From Hymenobacter nivis (GTDB taxonomy: Bacteria; Bacteroidota; Bacteroidia; Cytophagales; Hymenobacteraceae): a stretch of DNA of 64,000 bases. Below, piece by piece: positions 11,021 through 19,592 of the stretch; position 1 is the first letter of the stretch, and every line of letters begins with the position of its first letter. The DNA is taken from NCBI RefSeq assembly GCF_006439025.1, contig NZ_RCYZ01000001.1:1-64000 (forward strand). The letters are read 5' to 3'. Under the pieces are notes generated by a model. It searched no databases, had not been told where the DNA came from, and was given only the letters and a program-made list of their open reading frames with translations. The translations under genes were made by a program, and so were the position numbers.

Positions 11021-11284
11021 TTATTCGGGGCCCTGCGCGGCGGCTTTGGCCTGCGCGGCGTCGCGCAGGATCAGGCGGGCATCGGCCAACAGGCGACGGC
11101 CGGGGTCGAGCTGCTCGCGCAGAATGAGCGCGGTGAGCAGGAAAAACGAGGCCAGCGGCAGCACCCAGCCCAGCGCAAACCACAGCCAGAACGAGCGCCC
11201 GTAGTTGTAGGCGCAGTAGCCGGTGAGGATGGGAATAAACGAAATGGCCACCGCCATCACGAAGATCATGTCGACGAAGAGCAT
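11021..11284 (-). CDS. Small membrane protein, unknown function
   Basis: 87 residues. Two hydrophobic segments (about 5-25 and 32-55) are followed by a charged C-terminal tail (REQLDPGRRLLADARLILRDAAQAKA), so probably an inner-membrane protein with a cytosolic amphipathic tail. No family was recognised. It lies between the histidine kinase (same strand) and the divergent DisA_N-like gene. Confidence 0.6.
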   Translation of the reverse strand: MLFVDMIFVMAVAISFIPILTGYCAYNYGRSFWLWFALGWVLPLASFFLLTALILREQLDPGRRLLADARLILRDAAQAKAAAQGPE

Positions 11285-11467
11285 AGGCTGCGGGGGTGGG
11301 GCGGGGCGGCCCGGCGTTGGGGCCCTCGGGTACCCCGAAGGTACGAAAAAGCCCCGGCTTTGAGCGCGTGGCGGCAGTTATTTTGGCCGGCTTGCCACCG
11401 CGGGGCCCACTTTTGCGTATGCCGGGGCAGCGCCGGGGCCGCCACCGCCCCGGGCCCCTTTTTGCCC

Positions 11468-12919
11468 ATGTGGGAGCACCAAAGTTTGTTCCGGGTTTCG
11501 GCCCAGTTGTTTGCCGAAGGCGTTTTTAACCTGCTGGACCGCAACCTGCGGCCGGAGGTTTTTTTGCTCGGCCTGGCCTCGGCCCGCGAGGCCGACGAGC
11601 CCGAGGGCGTGGTGCTGGAGCCCCAGAGTGTGCGCTACCGGCCCCTCGACTTTGCCGATATTAAGGACCGCGCCGCCGCCCTGGAGGCCGACGCCGGGCC
11701 CCGCGACGTGGTGTACCACCTGCACCCCAACGACCACGACCGCTACGAAAAGCAGCGCTGGTACGAGCTGGTGTGCCAGGCCACCGAGAGCACGCTGCGC
11801 GAGCTGACGGCCGCACGCCAGGAAAACCGCCGCTCCTTCTGCTCGGTGCCCGTGAACTTGCAGGGCTACCTCGTGACGGTGGTGCTGCAAGTGGCCACCG
11901 ATTGCTACGAGAGCTACTACGCCATCCCCAAATCGGGGGGGCCGCGGCCGGCCAACTTGCTGCACGCCACGGTACTGGAGTTTTTGCACGACTGCACCCG
12001 GGCCCTGCGCGAGGCCGACACCGCCGACAACGAGCAGCCCGCCCTCGACCGCGACTACAACGAGGTGCTGCGCAGCGCCGGCCGCCGCCTGATGCTGCGC
12101 GCCGCCCCCGCCGGCACCCAGGGCCTGTACGATGCCTGCAACGGCGTGGCTGCCCTGCGCCACGAGGGCAGCGAGGGCGTGGGCACGCTGCTGGTGGCCC
12201 GCCGCCAGCACCCGGCCATCGTACCGGTGCTCACCCTCGAAACCCCCGTGACCCTGCGCGACCACCGCTCCATTCGCAAGCTGCTGGAATTGAGCGAGGA
12301 CGCCACGGCCCTGGTCTCCGATGCCTCGCACGTATTCGGGCTGGGGCAGCTGGTGCCGGAAACCGACCCGCGCTACGAGCCCTTGGTTACCGTCAACTTC
12401 ACCCACCACTACAGCTGGGAGATGAGCCACGCCGGCCACGTGCTGATGCGCGTGGTGAGCAACACGCCGCGCCTGCCCCAGGGCCGCGTGGCGGCCGACA
12501 ATTTCGGCCGCACAGTGCGCCGCGTGTTCCCGTCGCTTGACTCCGACAGCGTGGACTACCTCTGGGACCTAACGGCCAGCGCCAGCACCCAGCCCACGGG
12601 CACCATCCTGGTATTCAGCACTGGGGCCGCCCAAGAGGCCCAGCGCCTGAGCCGCCAGAGCTTCCGGGTGGCCCCGCGCATCATCACGCCCACGGTGCTG
12701 CGCCTGGTTACCAACATCGACGGGGCAGTGTTCATCGAGCCCACCGGCGTGTGCCACTCCATCGGCGCTATCCTCGACGGCCTGGCCACCGAAAAGGGCG
12801 ATTCGTCGCGCGGCTCGCGCTTCAACTCGGCCCTGCGCTACGTCAATAGTAGCCAATACCCTTGCCTGGCCGTCGTCGTCAGCGAAGACGGCTGGATTGA
12901 CCTACTGCCGGCGCAATGA
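11468..12919 (+). CDS. DisA_N/DAC-domain protein (putative diadenylate cyclase with N-terminal sensor)
   Basis: 483 residues, soluble. The C-terminal ~75 residues look like a diadenylate-cyclase core: DGAVFIEPTG (DGA at 418-420), then RGSRFNSALRYV (449-460) and a closing CLAVVVSEDGWIDLL. In known c-di-AMP synthases the second motif is RHR inside GxRHRAA; here the aligned residues are RFN. The protein is therefore either a divergent cyclase or an inactive nucleotide sensor. The N-terminal ~400 residues would be the sensory part, resembling the DACN-type domains described beside DisA_N (my recollection, not searched). The start at MWEHQSLF gives a compact protein. Convergent with the aldo/keto reductase. 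Confidence 0.65.
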   Translation: MWEHQSLFRVSAQLFAEGVFNLLDRNLRPEVFLLGLASAREADEPEGVVLEPQSVRYRPLDFADIKDRAAALEADAGPRDVVYHLHPNDHDRYEKQRWYELVCQATESTLRELTAARQENRRSFCSVPVNLQGYLVTVVLQVATDCYESYYAIPKSGGPRPANLLHATVLEFLHDCTRALREADTADNEQPALDRDYNEVLRSAGRRLMLRAAPAGTQGLYDACNGVAALRHEGSEGVGTLLVARRQHPAIVPVLTLETPVTLRDHRSIRKLLELSEDATALVSDASHVFGLGQLVPETDPRYEPLVTVNFTHHYSWEMSHAGHVLMRVVSNTPRLPQGRVAADNFGRTVRRVFPSLDSDSVDYLWDLTASASTQPTGTILVFSTGAAQEAQRLSRQSFRVAPRIITPTVLRLVTNIDGAVFIEPTGVCHSIGAILDGLATEKGDSSRGSRFNSALRYVNSSQYPCLAVVVSEDGWIDLLPAQ

Positions 12920-12988
12920 GCGAGTTGGTGAATGAGTAATTTAGCAACATGCTCATTGCTAGCTTACTCATTCACCAACCCGCTCATT
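12915..12988. terminator. 25-bp inverted repeat between convergent genes
   Basis: Arms 12915-12939 and 12964-12988 pair over 25 bp with one mismatch around a 24-nt loop. The left arm contains the stop codon of the DAC-domain gene; the right arm ends 5 nt before the stop of the aldo/keto reductase. Likely a bidirectional terminator. Confidence 0.65.
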
Positions 12989-12993
12989 GAAAG

Positions 12994-13983
12994 CTAGCCG
13001 TTCACCGAGCCCATCATGGCGGCGGGGTAGCGGCTGCCGGCGGCCACGCCCTTCGGGGCAATGTCGTCGAGCTGGGCCAGCTCGTCTTGGGAAAGGTTGA
13101 TTTCCAGGGCCCCCAGGTTTTCTTCGAGGTAGGCCACGCGCTTGGTACCAGGGATGGGCACTACGTCGTCGCCTTGGGCCAGCACCCAGGCCAGGGCCAA
13201 CTGGCCGGGGGTGCACTCCTTTTGCCGGGCCAAGTCGTTGATGCGGGCCACGAGGTCGAGGTTTTTCTGGAAGTTCTCGCCCTGGAAGCGCGGCGTGAAG
13301 CGGCGGTAATCGTCGGCCGCCAGGTCCTCAAACTTCTGGATTTGGCCCGTTAGGAAGCCCCGGCCCAGCGGCGAATAGGGCACGAAGCCAATGCCCAACT
13401 CGCGGCAGGTGGGCAGGATTTCGTCTTCCGGCTCGCGGCTCCAGAGGCTATACTCGGTTTGCAGGGCGGCGATGGGGTGCGTGGCCACGGCCCGGCGCAG
13501 GGTGGCGGGGGCAGCTTCGCTCAGGCCCAGATAGCGCACTTTGCCCTCCTCCACGAGGCGGCTCATGGCGCCCACTGTTTCTTCAATGGGCGTGCTGGCG
13601 TCCACGCGGTGCTGGTAATAGAGGTCGATGTGGTCGGTGCCGAGGCGCTTGAGGCTGGCTTCGCAGGCCGATTTCACATACTCGGGCCGGCCATTAATGC
13701 CGCGCTTGGTGGGGTCTTCGGGGTCGCGCACAATGCCGAACTTGGTGGCAATCAGCACTTGGTCGCGCTTGCCCTTGAAGGCCCGGGCCAGCAGCTCCTC
13801 GTTTTTGAAGGGGCCGTACATGTCGGCCGTGTCGAAGAACGTGACGCCTAGGTCCACGGCCCGGTGCAGGGTACGGAGGCTCTCGGCGTCGTCTTGCTGG
13901 CCGTAAAAATCGGACATGCCCATGCAGCCGAGGCCGAGGGCGGAAACCGTGAGGCCGGAGCGGCCGAGGGTGCGGGTTTGCAT
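12994..13983 (-). CDS. Aldo/keto reductase (AKR)
   Basis: NADPH-dependent oxidoreductase of 329 residues with a TIM-barrel fold. The catalytic tetrad is visible: Asp51 and Tyr56 in FFDTADMYG, Lys81 in LIATKFG and His125 in DLYYQHRVD. The C-terminal [19 protein letters not shown] binds the cofactor. It most resembles the AKR13/YakC-type general aldehyde reductases. The start at [10 protein letters not shown] is the family's normal N-terminus. Substrate unknown. Confidence 0.93.
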   Translation of the reverse strand: MQTRTLGRSGLTVSALGLGCMGMSDFYGQQDDAESLRTLHRAVDLGVTFFDTADMYGPFKNEELLARAFKGKRDQVLIATKFGIVRDPEDPTKRGINGRPEYVKSACEASLKRLGTDHIDLYYQHRVDASTPIEETVGAMSRLVEEGKVRYLGLSEAAPATLRRAVATHPIAALQTEYSLWSREPEDEILPTCRELGIGFVPYSPLGRGFLTGQIQKFEDLAADDYRRFTPRFQGENFQKNLDLVARINDLARQKECTPGQLALAWVLAQGDDVVPIPGTKRVAYLEENLGALEINLSQDELAQLDDIAPKGVAAGSRYPAAMMGSVNG

Positions 13984-14051
13984 TGAAAAGGGATGGGAGG
14001 GTGAAGCTGTATAAACGGCCGGGGCCCCGCCGGGTTTGGGCGGGCTGGGCG

Positions 14052-14210
14052 GCCGGCTTTTCGCCGGCTGCCGGAAAATCGTTGAATCGCCGCCCATCCG
14101 GGGCCCTTACTTGCCCGCAAATCTTCCCCCAAAGATTACCGCCCATCCGGGGCCCCTACTTGTTCGCAACCCTTCCCCAAAGATTACCCGACAGGCGGCG
14201 AAAAGCCGGC
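14052..14210. repeat. Tandem 49-bp direct repeat flanked by 15-bp inverted repeats
   Basis: Two adjacent ~49-bp units (14090-14138 and 14139-14187) share CCGCCCATCCGGGGCCC, a TTCCCC...AAAGATTAC end and most bases between. They are enclosed by perfect 15-bp inverted repeats at 14052-14066 and 14196-14210. The cassette fills the intergenic region between the divergent aldo/keto reductase and lipoprotein genes. It may be a small non-autonomous element or a duplicated regulatory unit. Confidence 0.7.
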
Positions 14211-14248
14211 ACCCCGGCCCGCTGCGCAGCGGGCACGCCGCTGGCCGG

Positions 14249-14256
14249 TACCTTTG
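14249..14256 (+). promoter_or_regulatory. -7 element TACCTTTG, four bases before ATG
   Basis: Exact match to TAnnTTTG. The ATG at 14261 follows after 4 nt, so the transcript would start at or very near the start codon (leaderless mRNA, inference). Confidence 0.55.
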
Positions 14257-14260
14257 CGCC

Positions 14261-14701
14261 ATGAAGGCATTTACTCCCAAAACCCTATTTGTGGCCCTGG
14301 CGGCCGCCGCCGGCTTGGCCGCCTGCTCGCCCACCACCACCGCCGATTCGCCCGCTGCCAGCGCCCGCGCCGCCGAAAACCTGCTCATGGACCGCCACGA
14401 TTCGGTGATGGCCCAGACCGGCCACCTCTTTGAATTGCGCCAGCAGATTGCCGCCGCCAAGCCCGCGGGCGCGGTGCCCTACGCGCACGGCCTGCAGGCC
14501 GCCGAAAACGCCATGATGGCCTGGATGCACGGCTACCACGCCCCCGACACCGTCACCACGCCCGCCCCCGCCCGCCTGGCCTACATCCAGCAGCAGCAGG
14601 CCAAGCTGCAAGCCGTGGAAAAGCAGATGCACGGCACCATCGATTCGGCCGCCGCGTTGTTGAAGCAAGCGCCGGGCACCCCCGCCCCCGCCACTAAATA
14701 A
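14261..14701 (+). CDS. Small lipoprotein, first gene of an SCO/cytochrome c operon
   Basis: 146 residues with a lipoprotein signal: a hydrophobic stretch ends in the lipobox LAAC, with Cys22 as the lipidated residue. The mature part is Ala-rich and helical (AAENLLMDRHDSVMAQTGHL; QQQQAKLQAVEKQMHGTIDSAA), suggesting a periplasmic helical bundle. No catalytic motif was recognised. It ends 3 nt before the SCO gene. In Bacteroidota such helical lipoproteins sit beside SCO proteins; a role in copper handling is inference only. Confidence 0.75.
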   Translation: MKAFTPKTLFVALAAAAGLAACSPTTTADSPAASARAAENLLMDRHDSVMAQTGHLFELRQQIAAAKPAGAVPYAHGLQAAENAMMAWMHGYHAPDTVTTPAPARLAYIQQQQAKLQAVEKQMHGTIDSAAALLKQAPGTPAPATK

Positions 14702-14704
14702 GCT

Positions 14705-15397
14705 ATGTCGATTCGCTTTTGGCTGGCCCCCGCGCTGGCCGCCGCCCTGCTCACGGCCTGCTCGGGCCCCAGTGCCGACCAAGCCGCCCGCCTGCCCATT
14801 CTGGGCGAGCGCGACGTGCGCCCCAACCCCAACGGGGGCCCCGCCGATACCATTTTTGCCACTGCCCCTGCCTTTAAGGCCGTGGACCAGGCCGGTAAGC
14901 CCGTCACGAACCAGACGCTGGCGGGCCGCGCCTACATCACCGATTTCTTCTTCGCCACCTGCCCCGGCATTTGCCCGAAGATGAACGGGGCCCTGCTCTC
15001 GGTGTTCAAGCCCTACGCCACCGACCCGCGCGTGGCCTTCGTGTCGTTCACCATCGACCCGGCCCACGATTCGCTGGCCGTGCTGGACGATTACGCCCAG
15101 CGCCTGGGCGTGACGAATGCCGCCCGTTGGCACTTCGTGACGACCGGCCACTCGGCCACCGCCCGCGATACGGTGTACGGGCTGGCCAAGGGCTTCTTCA
15201 CGGCCGCCCAGCCCGACAAAGAGGCCCCCGGCGGCTTCGCGCACAACGGTACCTTCGCTTTGGTGGACGACCAAGGCCACATCCGCGGTCTTTATGACAG
15301 CCTGGACGCCAACGAAGTAGCGCGCCTGCAAAAGGAGCTGCCCGTGCTGCTGGCCGAAATCGCGGAGCGCCACCCCCAGGCCACCGCCGCCCAATGA
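14705..15397 (+). CDS. SCO1/SenC-family copper chaperone lipoprotein
   Basis: Thioredoxin-fold protein (230 residues) that delivers copper to the CuA site of cytochrome oxidase. The copper ligands are intact: Cys86 and Cys90 in FFATCPGICPKM, and His180 in GFAHNGTFALVD. A signal peptide with lipobox LLTAC (Cys19) anchors it on the periplasmic face of a membrane. The end overlaps the start of the cytochrome c gene (ATGA), so the two are translationally coupled. Confidence 0.93.
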   Translation: MSIRFWLAPALAAALLTACSGPSADQAARLPILGERDVRPNPNGGPADTIFATAPAFKAVDQAGKPVTNQTLAGRAYITDFFFATCPGICPKMNGALLSVFKPYATDPRVAFVSFTIDPAHDSLAVLDDYAQRLGVTNAARWHFVTTGHSATARDTVYGLAKGFFTAAQPDKEAPGGFAHNGTFALVDDQGHIRGLYDSLDANEVARLQKELPVLLAEIAERHPQATAAQ

Positions 15398-15822
15398 TCG
15401 GGCGCTGCCTCGGGTTGGGGGCCCTGGGCGTGGTGGCCTGCCTCTCGCTGCCCGGCTGCTTCTCCAACAACCGCCACCAGGGCGCGCGCCTCTACGCCGA
15501 GGCCTGCGCCGGCTGCCACGGCGACGCCGGCCAGGGCCTGGGCCGCCTCATCCCGCCCTTGGCCGGGGCTGACTACCTGGCCCTGCACCGCGCCGAGCTG
15601 CCCTGCCTGCTGCGCCGCGGCGTGCACGGCCCCATGACGGTAAACGGCGTGCTCTACAACCAGGTGATGCCCGCCGCCCGCGTCGATGACAAGCAGCTCA
15701 GCCCCGCCCGCCTCACTAACCTGCTGAACTACATCGAGAACAACTGGGGCAACCACGCCGCGCCCCGCACCATCCAGGAGGTCGAGCGCCAGCTTACCGC
15801 CTGCCCCAATGTCGGCGAGTAA
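15394..15822 (+). CDS. Class I cytochrome c lipoprotein
   Basis: 142 residues. A lipobox (LPGC, Cys22) is followed by the haem motif CAGCH (38-42) and a likely axial Met in NQVMPAA. The small single-haem domain ends in a helix with LTNLLNYIENNWGN, as in short cytochromes c that donate electrons to oxidases. It is the last gene of the lipoprotein-SCO-cytochrome operon. Confidence 0.9.
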   Translation: MIGRCLGLGALGVVACLSLPGCFSNNRHQGARLYAEACAGCHGDAGQGLGRLIPPLAGADYLALHRAELPCLLRRGVHGPMTVNGVLYNQVMPAARVDDKQLSPARLTNLLNYIENNWGNHAAPRTIQEVERQLTACPNVGE

Positions 15823-15843
15823 ACGACCATCCAAAGCAGGTCT

Positions 15844-15927
15844 TGTCCTGCTGCGCTTGCGAACCATCTTTCACCGCTGAACGACCTGTTGTAACCCAAT
15901 AAAATGCTTCGCAAGCGCAGCAGGACA
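15844..15927. repeat. 20-bp perfect inverted repeat (REP-like)
   Basis: Arms 15844-15863 and 15908-15927 enclose a 44-nt loop downstream of the cytochrome gene. They share the core GCTGCGCTTG with the arms at 2275-2353. The next gene (16100) is on the same strand, so this may be a terminator or a mobile palindromic unit. Confidence 0.7.
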
Positions 15928-16060
15928 GGTCCGGTTCAGGCGGTTTCCAAGTGCTGGGGCCCTGCTATGGGCCCCGATAATAATTCTATAATTAGCCGAC
16001 CGCTGGCTAAAAATCGGCCGGCTGCTCCCCGGGGCCCTGGCCCATTTCCCGTCCGGGCCG

Positions 16061-16067
16061 TACTTTG
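16061..16067 (+). promoter_or_regulatory. Candidate -7 element TACTTTG(CGG)
   Basis: TACTTTGCGG lies 33 nt before the ATG at 16100. The same string occurs before the response-regulator gene at 33679. It has one base fewer than the TAnnTTTG consensus. Confidence 0.4.
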
Positions 16068-16099
16068 CGGCCCATTCCACTGCTCTTTTTCTTTGCCTC

Positions 16100-17086
16100 A
16101 TGGGTCTGCTTGACTTTCTAAAAAATAAGCCCGAGAATAAGCCCGCCGACGCGCCGGCCCCCACCCCTGCCACCCCCGGGGCCCCTGCCCCCGCTTCGCC
16201 CGGGGCCCCCGCGGCACCGGCCGATGCCGCCGGCAAGCCCGCCGGGCCCCGCTACCAGGGCTCCAACTTCAAGACGCCGGCCCCCGAGCCCGCGCCGGTA
16301 CCGGCCACCCCGCTGCCCTTCCCGGCCCCCGAGCCGCTGCCGTTCCCGTTCGAGCCCGAGAACGTGCTGGAGCAGCTGCTGCTGATGGCCGCCACCGAGG
16401 AGCAGGCCCGCCCGGCCTTCTACCAGGCCCTGATGCAGGAGGAAATCCTGATGATTCTAGCCCCCGAAGAGGGCGTGGGCCCCGGCGACGTAGTACCCAC
16501 CGAGGGCGCGCAAATCCAGCTCCAGGTGCTCACCGACGGCAAACTGCCCATCTTCACTTCCCCCACCCGCCTCACCGACGGCGGCCAGGACGCCAGCGAG
16601 GTGAGCTACGTGCGCATCCCCGGCCACGCGTTTTTCAGCATGGTGCAGGGCCAGGACTGCGTGCTGAACCCCTTCTCGCCCGCCGGCAAGCTGCTGCCCA
16701 AGGAGGAGATTGAGGCCCTGCTCAACGGCCAGCTCACGGGCCCCACCTCGCCCGCCGGCGGCGATGCCGAGGTGCTGCTGAGCCAGCCCGAAAACTACCC
16801 CACCGCCGTGGCCGATGCCGTGGTGGCCTGGGCCGCCACCCAGCCGCACCTGCGCACCGCCTACCTGGCCCAGATGCAGCTTGCCAACGCCCCCGAAACG
16901 CCCCGCCTGCTGCTGGCCTTCGAGAGCGACGCCGCCGGCCCCGAGTTCATGCAGGAGCTGGGCCCCGTGCTGGAAGGCAAAACCGACGCCTACCAGTTTG
17001 TGGACCTGATGCTGCTCGACCTGGATTCGGACGAGGGCGTAAACCCGTATTTCAAACAGGTAGACCCCATCTACCAGCGCGCCTAG
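16100..17086 (+). CDS. SseB-family protein with Pro/Ala-rich N-terminal linker
   Basis: 328 residues. It starts MGLLDFLKNK, then has a ~60-residue Pro/Ala linker (to about residue 85). Two regions follow that match the SseB N- and C-terminal domains: ENVLEQLLLMAATEEQARPAFYQALM and ILMILAP, then SYVRIPGHAFFSMVQGQDCVLNPF and the C-terminal repeat of the fold ending GVNPYFKQVDPIYQRA. SseB is tied to serine sensitivity in E. coli, but its biochemical role is unclear. Soluble, no signal peptide. Confidence 0.75.
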   Translation: MGLLDFLKNKPENKPADAPAPTPATPGAPAPASPGAPAAPADAAGKPAGPRYQGSNFKTPAPEPAPVPATPLPFPAPEPLPFPFEPENVLEQLLLMAATEEQARPAFYQALMQEEILMILAPEEGVGPGDVVPTEGAQIQLQVLTDGKLPIFTSPTRLTDGGQDASEVSYVRIPGHAFFSMVQGQDCVLNPFSPAGKLLPKEEIEALLNGQLTGPTSPAGGDAEVLLSQPENYPTAVADAVVAWAATQPHLRTAYLAQMQLANAPETPRLLLAFESDAAGPEFMQELGPVLEGKTDAYQFVDLMLLDLDSDEGVNPYFKQVDPIYQRA

Positions 17087-17155
17087 CGCCAATTTAGGGC
17101 CCCGGGCGGCTGGCTTTTTTGCCGCTTTCCGGGGGCCCCATGTGCAGCGTTTTTG

Positions 17156-17187
17156 AAAAGCCCGCGCCCTTGGTGGCGCGGGCTTTT
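17156..17187 (+). terminator. Rho-independent terminator
   Basis: A 13-bp perfect stem (17156-17168 with 17175-17187) and 6-nt loop are followed by a T-run to 17189. It terminates the SseB-like gene and ends 35 nt before the next start. Confidence 0.85.
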
Positions 17188-17223
17188 TTGTGTTTAACCC
17201 AGGCCGCGTATGTTTACCGCTGT

Positions 17224-18588
17224 ATGAAAGCAATTTTCCTCCTGGCCCTGCTGCCGCTGGCTGCCGCTGCCCAAACGGCCCCCTCCCCCGCCCCGCTGCT
17301 GCCCAAGGCCGACCCAGCCATTGCCAAGCTGGTGAACGAGATTTCGGCCAAAAACCTGCAAACTGACATCGAAAAGCTCGTCAGCTTCGGTACCCGCCAC
17401 ACCCTGAGCGACACCCAAAGCCCCACGCGCGGCATCGGGGCGGCCCGCCGGTGGGTGCAGGGCGAGTTTGAGAAATACAGCAAAGCCGGCGGCGGCCGCC
17501 TAAAGGTGGAAATGGACACCTTCACCGTAAAGCCCGACGGCCGCCGCATCAACCGGCCGGTGCTGATGGCCAACGTGCTGGCCACGCTGCCCGGCACCGA
17601 CCCCACCGACACGCGCGTCATCCTCGTGAGCGGCCACATCGACTCGCGGGTAAGCGACGTGATGAACGCCACCGCCGACGCCCCCGGCGCCAACGACGAC
17701 GGCTCGGGCACGGTGCTGGTGATGGAGCTGGCCCGCGTGCTGGCCGGCCAGAAATTCCCGTGCACCCTGAAATTTGCGGTGGTGCAGGGCGAAGAGCAGG
17801 GCCTCTACGGCTCGACCCACCTGGCCGAGCGCGCCAAGAAAGAGGGCTGGAATGTGGTGGCCATGCTCAACAACGACATCGTGGGCAACTCGCACGGCCA
17901 CGACCCCGACCTGAGCGACGCCACCAAGCTGCGCGTGTTCAGCGAGGGCGTGCCAGCCACCGAAACCCCCGAGCAGGCCCGCCAGCGCCGCCAGCTCAGC
18001 TCCGAAAACGACGCCCCCAGCCGCCAGCTCGCCCGCACTGCCCAGCGCGCCGCCCTCGTCTACACCAAGGGCCAGGAGCTGGTGCTCATCAACCGCCCCG
18101 ACCGTTTCCTGCGCGGCGGTGACCACACGCCGTTCAACGCCCAAGGCTTTGCCGCCGTGCGCTTTACGGAGATGAACGAGGACTTCAGCCACCAGCACCA
18201 GGACCTGCGCACCGAAAACGGCCGCGCCTACGGCGACGTGGCTTCGGGTGTGGACTACGCCTACCTGCGCCGCAACGCCGGTATTAACCTGGCCACCATG
18301 GCCAGCCTGGCCCTGGCCCCCGCCGCCCCCGCCAAGGTCGAAGTCCTCACCGCCAACCTCACCAACCGCACCGAGCTGCGCTGGCAGGCGCCCACCGGGG
18401 GCCCCAAGCCGGCCGCCTACGCCGTGCTCATCCGCGCCAGCGACGCGCCGCAGTGGCAGCAGCGCTACCTCGTGACGGACCTCAAAGCCGACTTGCCCAT
18501 CAGCAAGGACAACTTCACCTTCGGCATCGCCAGCGTCGACGCCGCCGGCCACGAGAGCCCCGCCGTGCTGCCCGTGGTGGGCCGGTAA
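17224..18588 (+). CDS. Secreted M28-family zinc aminopeptidase
   Basis: 454 residues with an N-terminal signal peptide (MKAIFLLALLPLAAAAQ). The two-zinc site is visible in order: SGHIDSR, PGANDDGSGT, the catalytic Glu pair in QGEEQGLYGS, NNDIVGNS and a His in GGDHTPFN. A C-terminal fibronectin-like beta domain (about 360-454: TNRTELRWQAPTGG and following) is added. Acts in the periplasm or outside the cell, probably releasing N-terminal amino acids. TATGTTTA just upstream could serve as the -7 element. Confidence 0.92.
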   Translation: MKAIFLLALLPLAAAAQTAPSPAPLLPKADPAIAKLVNEISAKNLQTDIEKLVSFGTRHTLSDTQSPTRGIGAARRWVQGEFEKYSKAGGGRLKVEMDTFTVKPDGRRINRPVLMANVLATLPGTDPTDTRVILVSGHIDSRVSDVMNATADAPGANDDGSGTVLVMELARVLAGQKFPCTLKFAVVQGEEQGLYGSTHLAERAKKEGWNVVAMLNNDIVGNSHGHDPDLSDATKLRVFSEGVPATETPEQARQRRQLSSENDAPSRQLARTAQRAALVYTKGQELVLINRPDRFLRGGDHTPFNAQGFAAVRFTEMNEDFSHQHQDLRTENGRAYGDVASGVDYAYLRRNAGINLATMASLALAPAAPAKVEVLTANLTNRTELRWQAPTGGPKPAAYAVLIRASDAPQWQQRYLVTDLKADLPISKDNFTFGIASVDAAGHESPAVLPVVGR

Positions 18589-18676
18589 GTGGTTGCCTCC
18601 CGGCCCAATCAACGATAGATCTTAAAGCGAGTTAATAAACTTTTTCACTTGAATAAGAGGCAAATCGTTTTTTGAT

Positions 18677-19008
18677 ATGATAATAGAGAACGGAGAAGAT
18701 GAATGGTTATTGGCGTACACAATGGGCAACATTTCAGAGCGCTGCTACTACGCCGGCTGGATGATGCATATCGAGTATCTGCTATGGTATTCACTAAAAG
18801 AGGGCCCCAGACGCTACGGCCATGGTGAAATTTCTCTTGATGATATAGACGCTCTTAGGTTACTATCGGGCAGATGCAAGCATTGGGTTTTTTTGACGAC
18901 GTAGACGAGGAAACGGCAATTCCTTTTGACTTGTGGCAGAAGATGTATGCTGAATTTATTTTAGCCAATCCAGCAGTAGTGAAAAAGTGGGGCAACGGAG
19001 CCGCTTGA
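18677..19008 (+). pseudogene. Small unknown gene split by a frameshift at a 7-T slippery site
   Basis: The zero frame from ATG 18677 gives 75 residues (to 18904) and ends WVFLTT. The -1 frame continues without interruption to a stop at 19006-19008 with a normal-looking sequence (FDDVDEETAIPFDLWQKMYA...). The join falls at GTT TTT TTG, that is T-TTT-TTG, a classical -1 slippery heptamer. Read through, the product is ~110 residues, acidic and soluble. No family was recognised; size and setting would fit an immunity or orphan protein, but this is a guess. Base composition is markedly AT-richer than its neighbours, suggesting transfer. It may be a programmed shift, a decayed gene or a sequencing error. 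Confidence 0.5.
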
Positions 19009-19092
19009 CGCAGGAAACCCGTGCAGCGAGCGTTTAACTCAACGCAATCCGTGCTAAGCGGCGTAGACCATACAGAAAAGATGAACTGATTT

Positions 19093-19524
19093 ATGGCCAA
19101 TGCCTTCAACTTACAAAGGTTCGTCAGCGCCCAGGAAACGGCGTATCCGCAGGCCCTGACCGAGGTGAAAAACGGCCGCAAGCGCAACCACTGGATGTGG
19201 TACATCTTCCCCCAGATTCAGGGGTTGGGGTTCAGTGAGATTTCCCAGCACTACGCCATTGCCGACTTGGCCGAGGCAGCGGCCTACGCCCAGCACCCCG
19301 TTTTGGGGCCCCGGCTGGTGGAAATTTGCACGGCGCTGCTGGGGCTGGCTGGTAGCGATGCAGGCCGGATTTTTGGCAGTCCCGACGATTTAAAACTCAA
19401 GTCATCCATGACGCTGTTTGCCGCTGTGCCGGGCGCTGACCCAATTTTTCAAGCGGTTTTGGCAAAGTTTTTCGGCGGCGTGCGCGACGCCAAGACGCTG
19501 CAAATTATTGGCCGGCAGCCGTAG
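19093..19524 (+). CDS. DUF1810 family protein
   Basis: 143 residues matching the DUF1810 pattern: an N-terminal FNLQRFVSAQE, the conserved HWMWYIFPQIQGLG block, then the ALLGL / IFGSPDDLKLKSSMTLFA segment and a C-terminal KFFGG. Soluble, single domain. The function is not established. GC returns to the genome norm here, after the AT-rich patch. Confidence 0.88.
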   Translation: MANAFNLQRFVSAQETAYPQALTEVKNGRKRNHWMWYIFPQIQGLGFSEISQHYAIADLAEAAAYAQHPVLGPRLVEICTALLGLAGSDAGRIFGSPDDLKLKSSMTLFAAVPGADPIFQAVLAKFFGGVRDAKTLQIIGRQP

Positions 19525-19592
19525 ACGGGGTTGGCTGTAATGTTCCGCTTTGCGCGGCGATACATCCCCCAAACTCACCCATTCTTTCGGCC

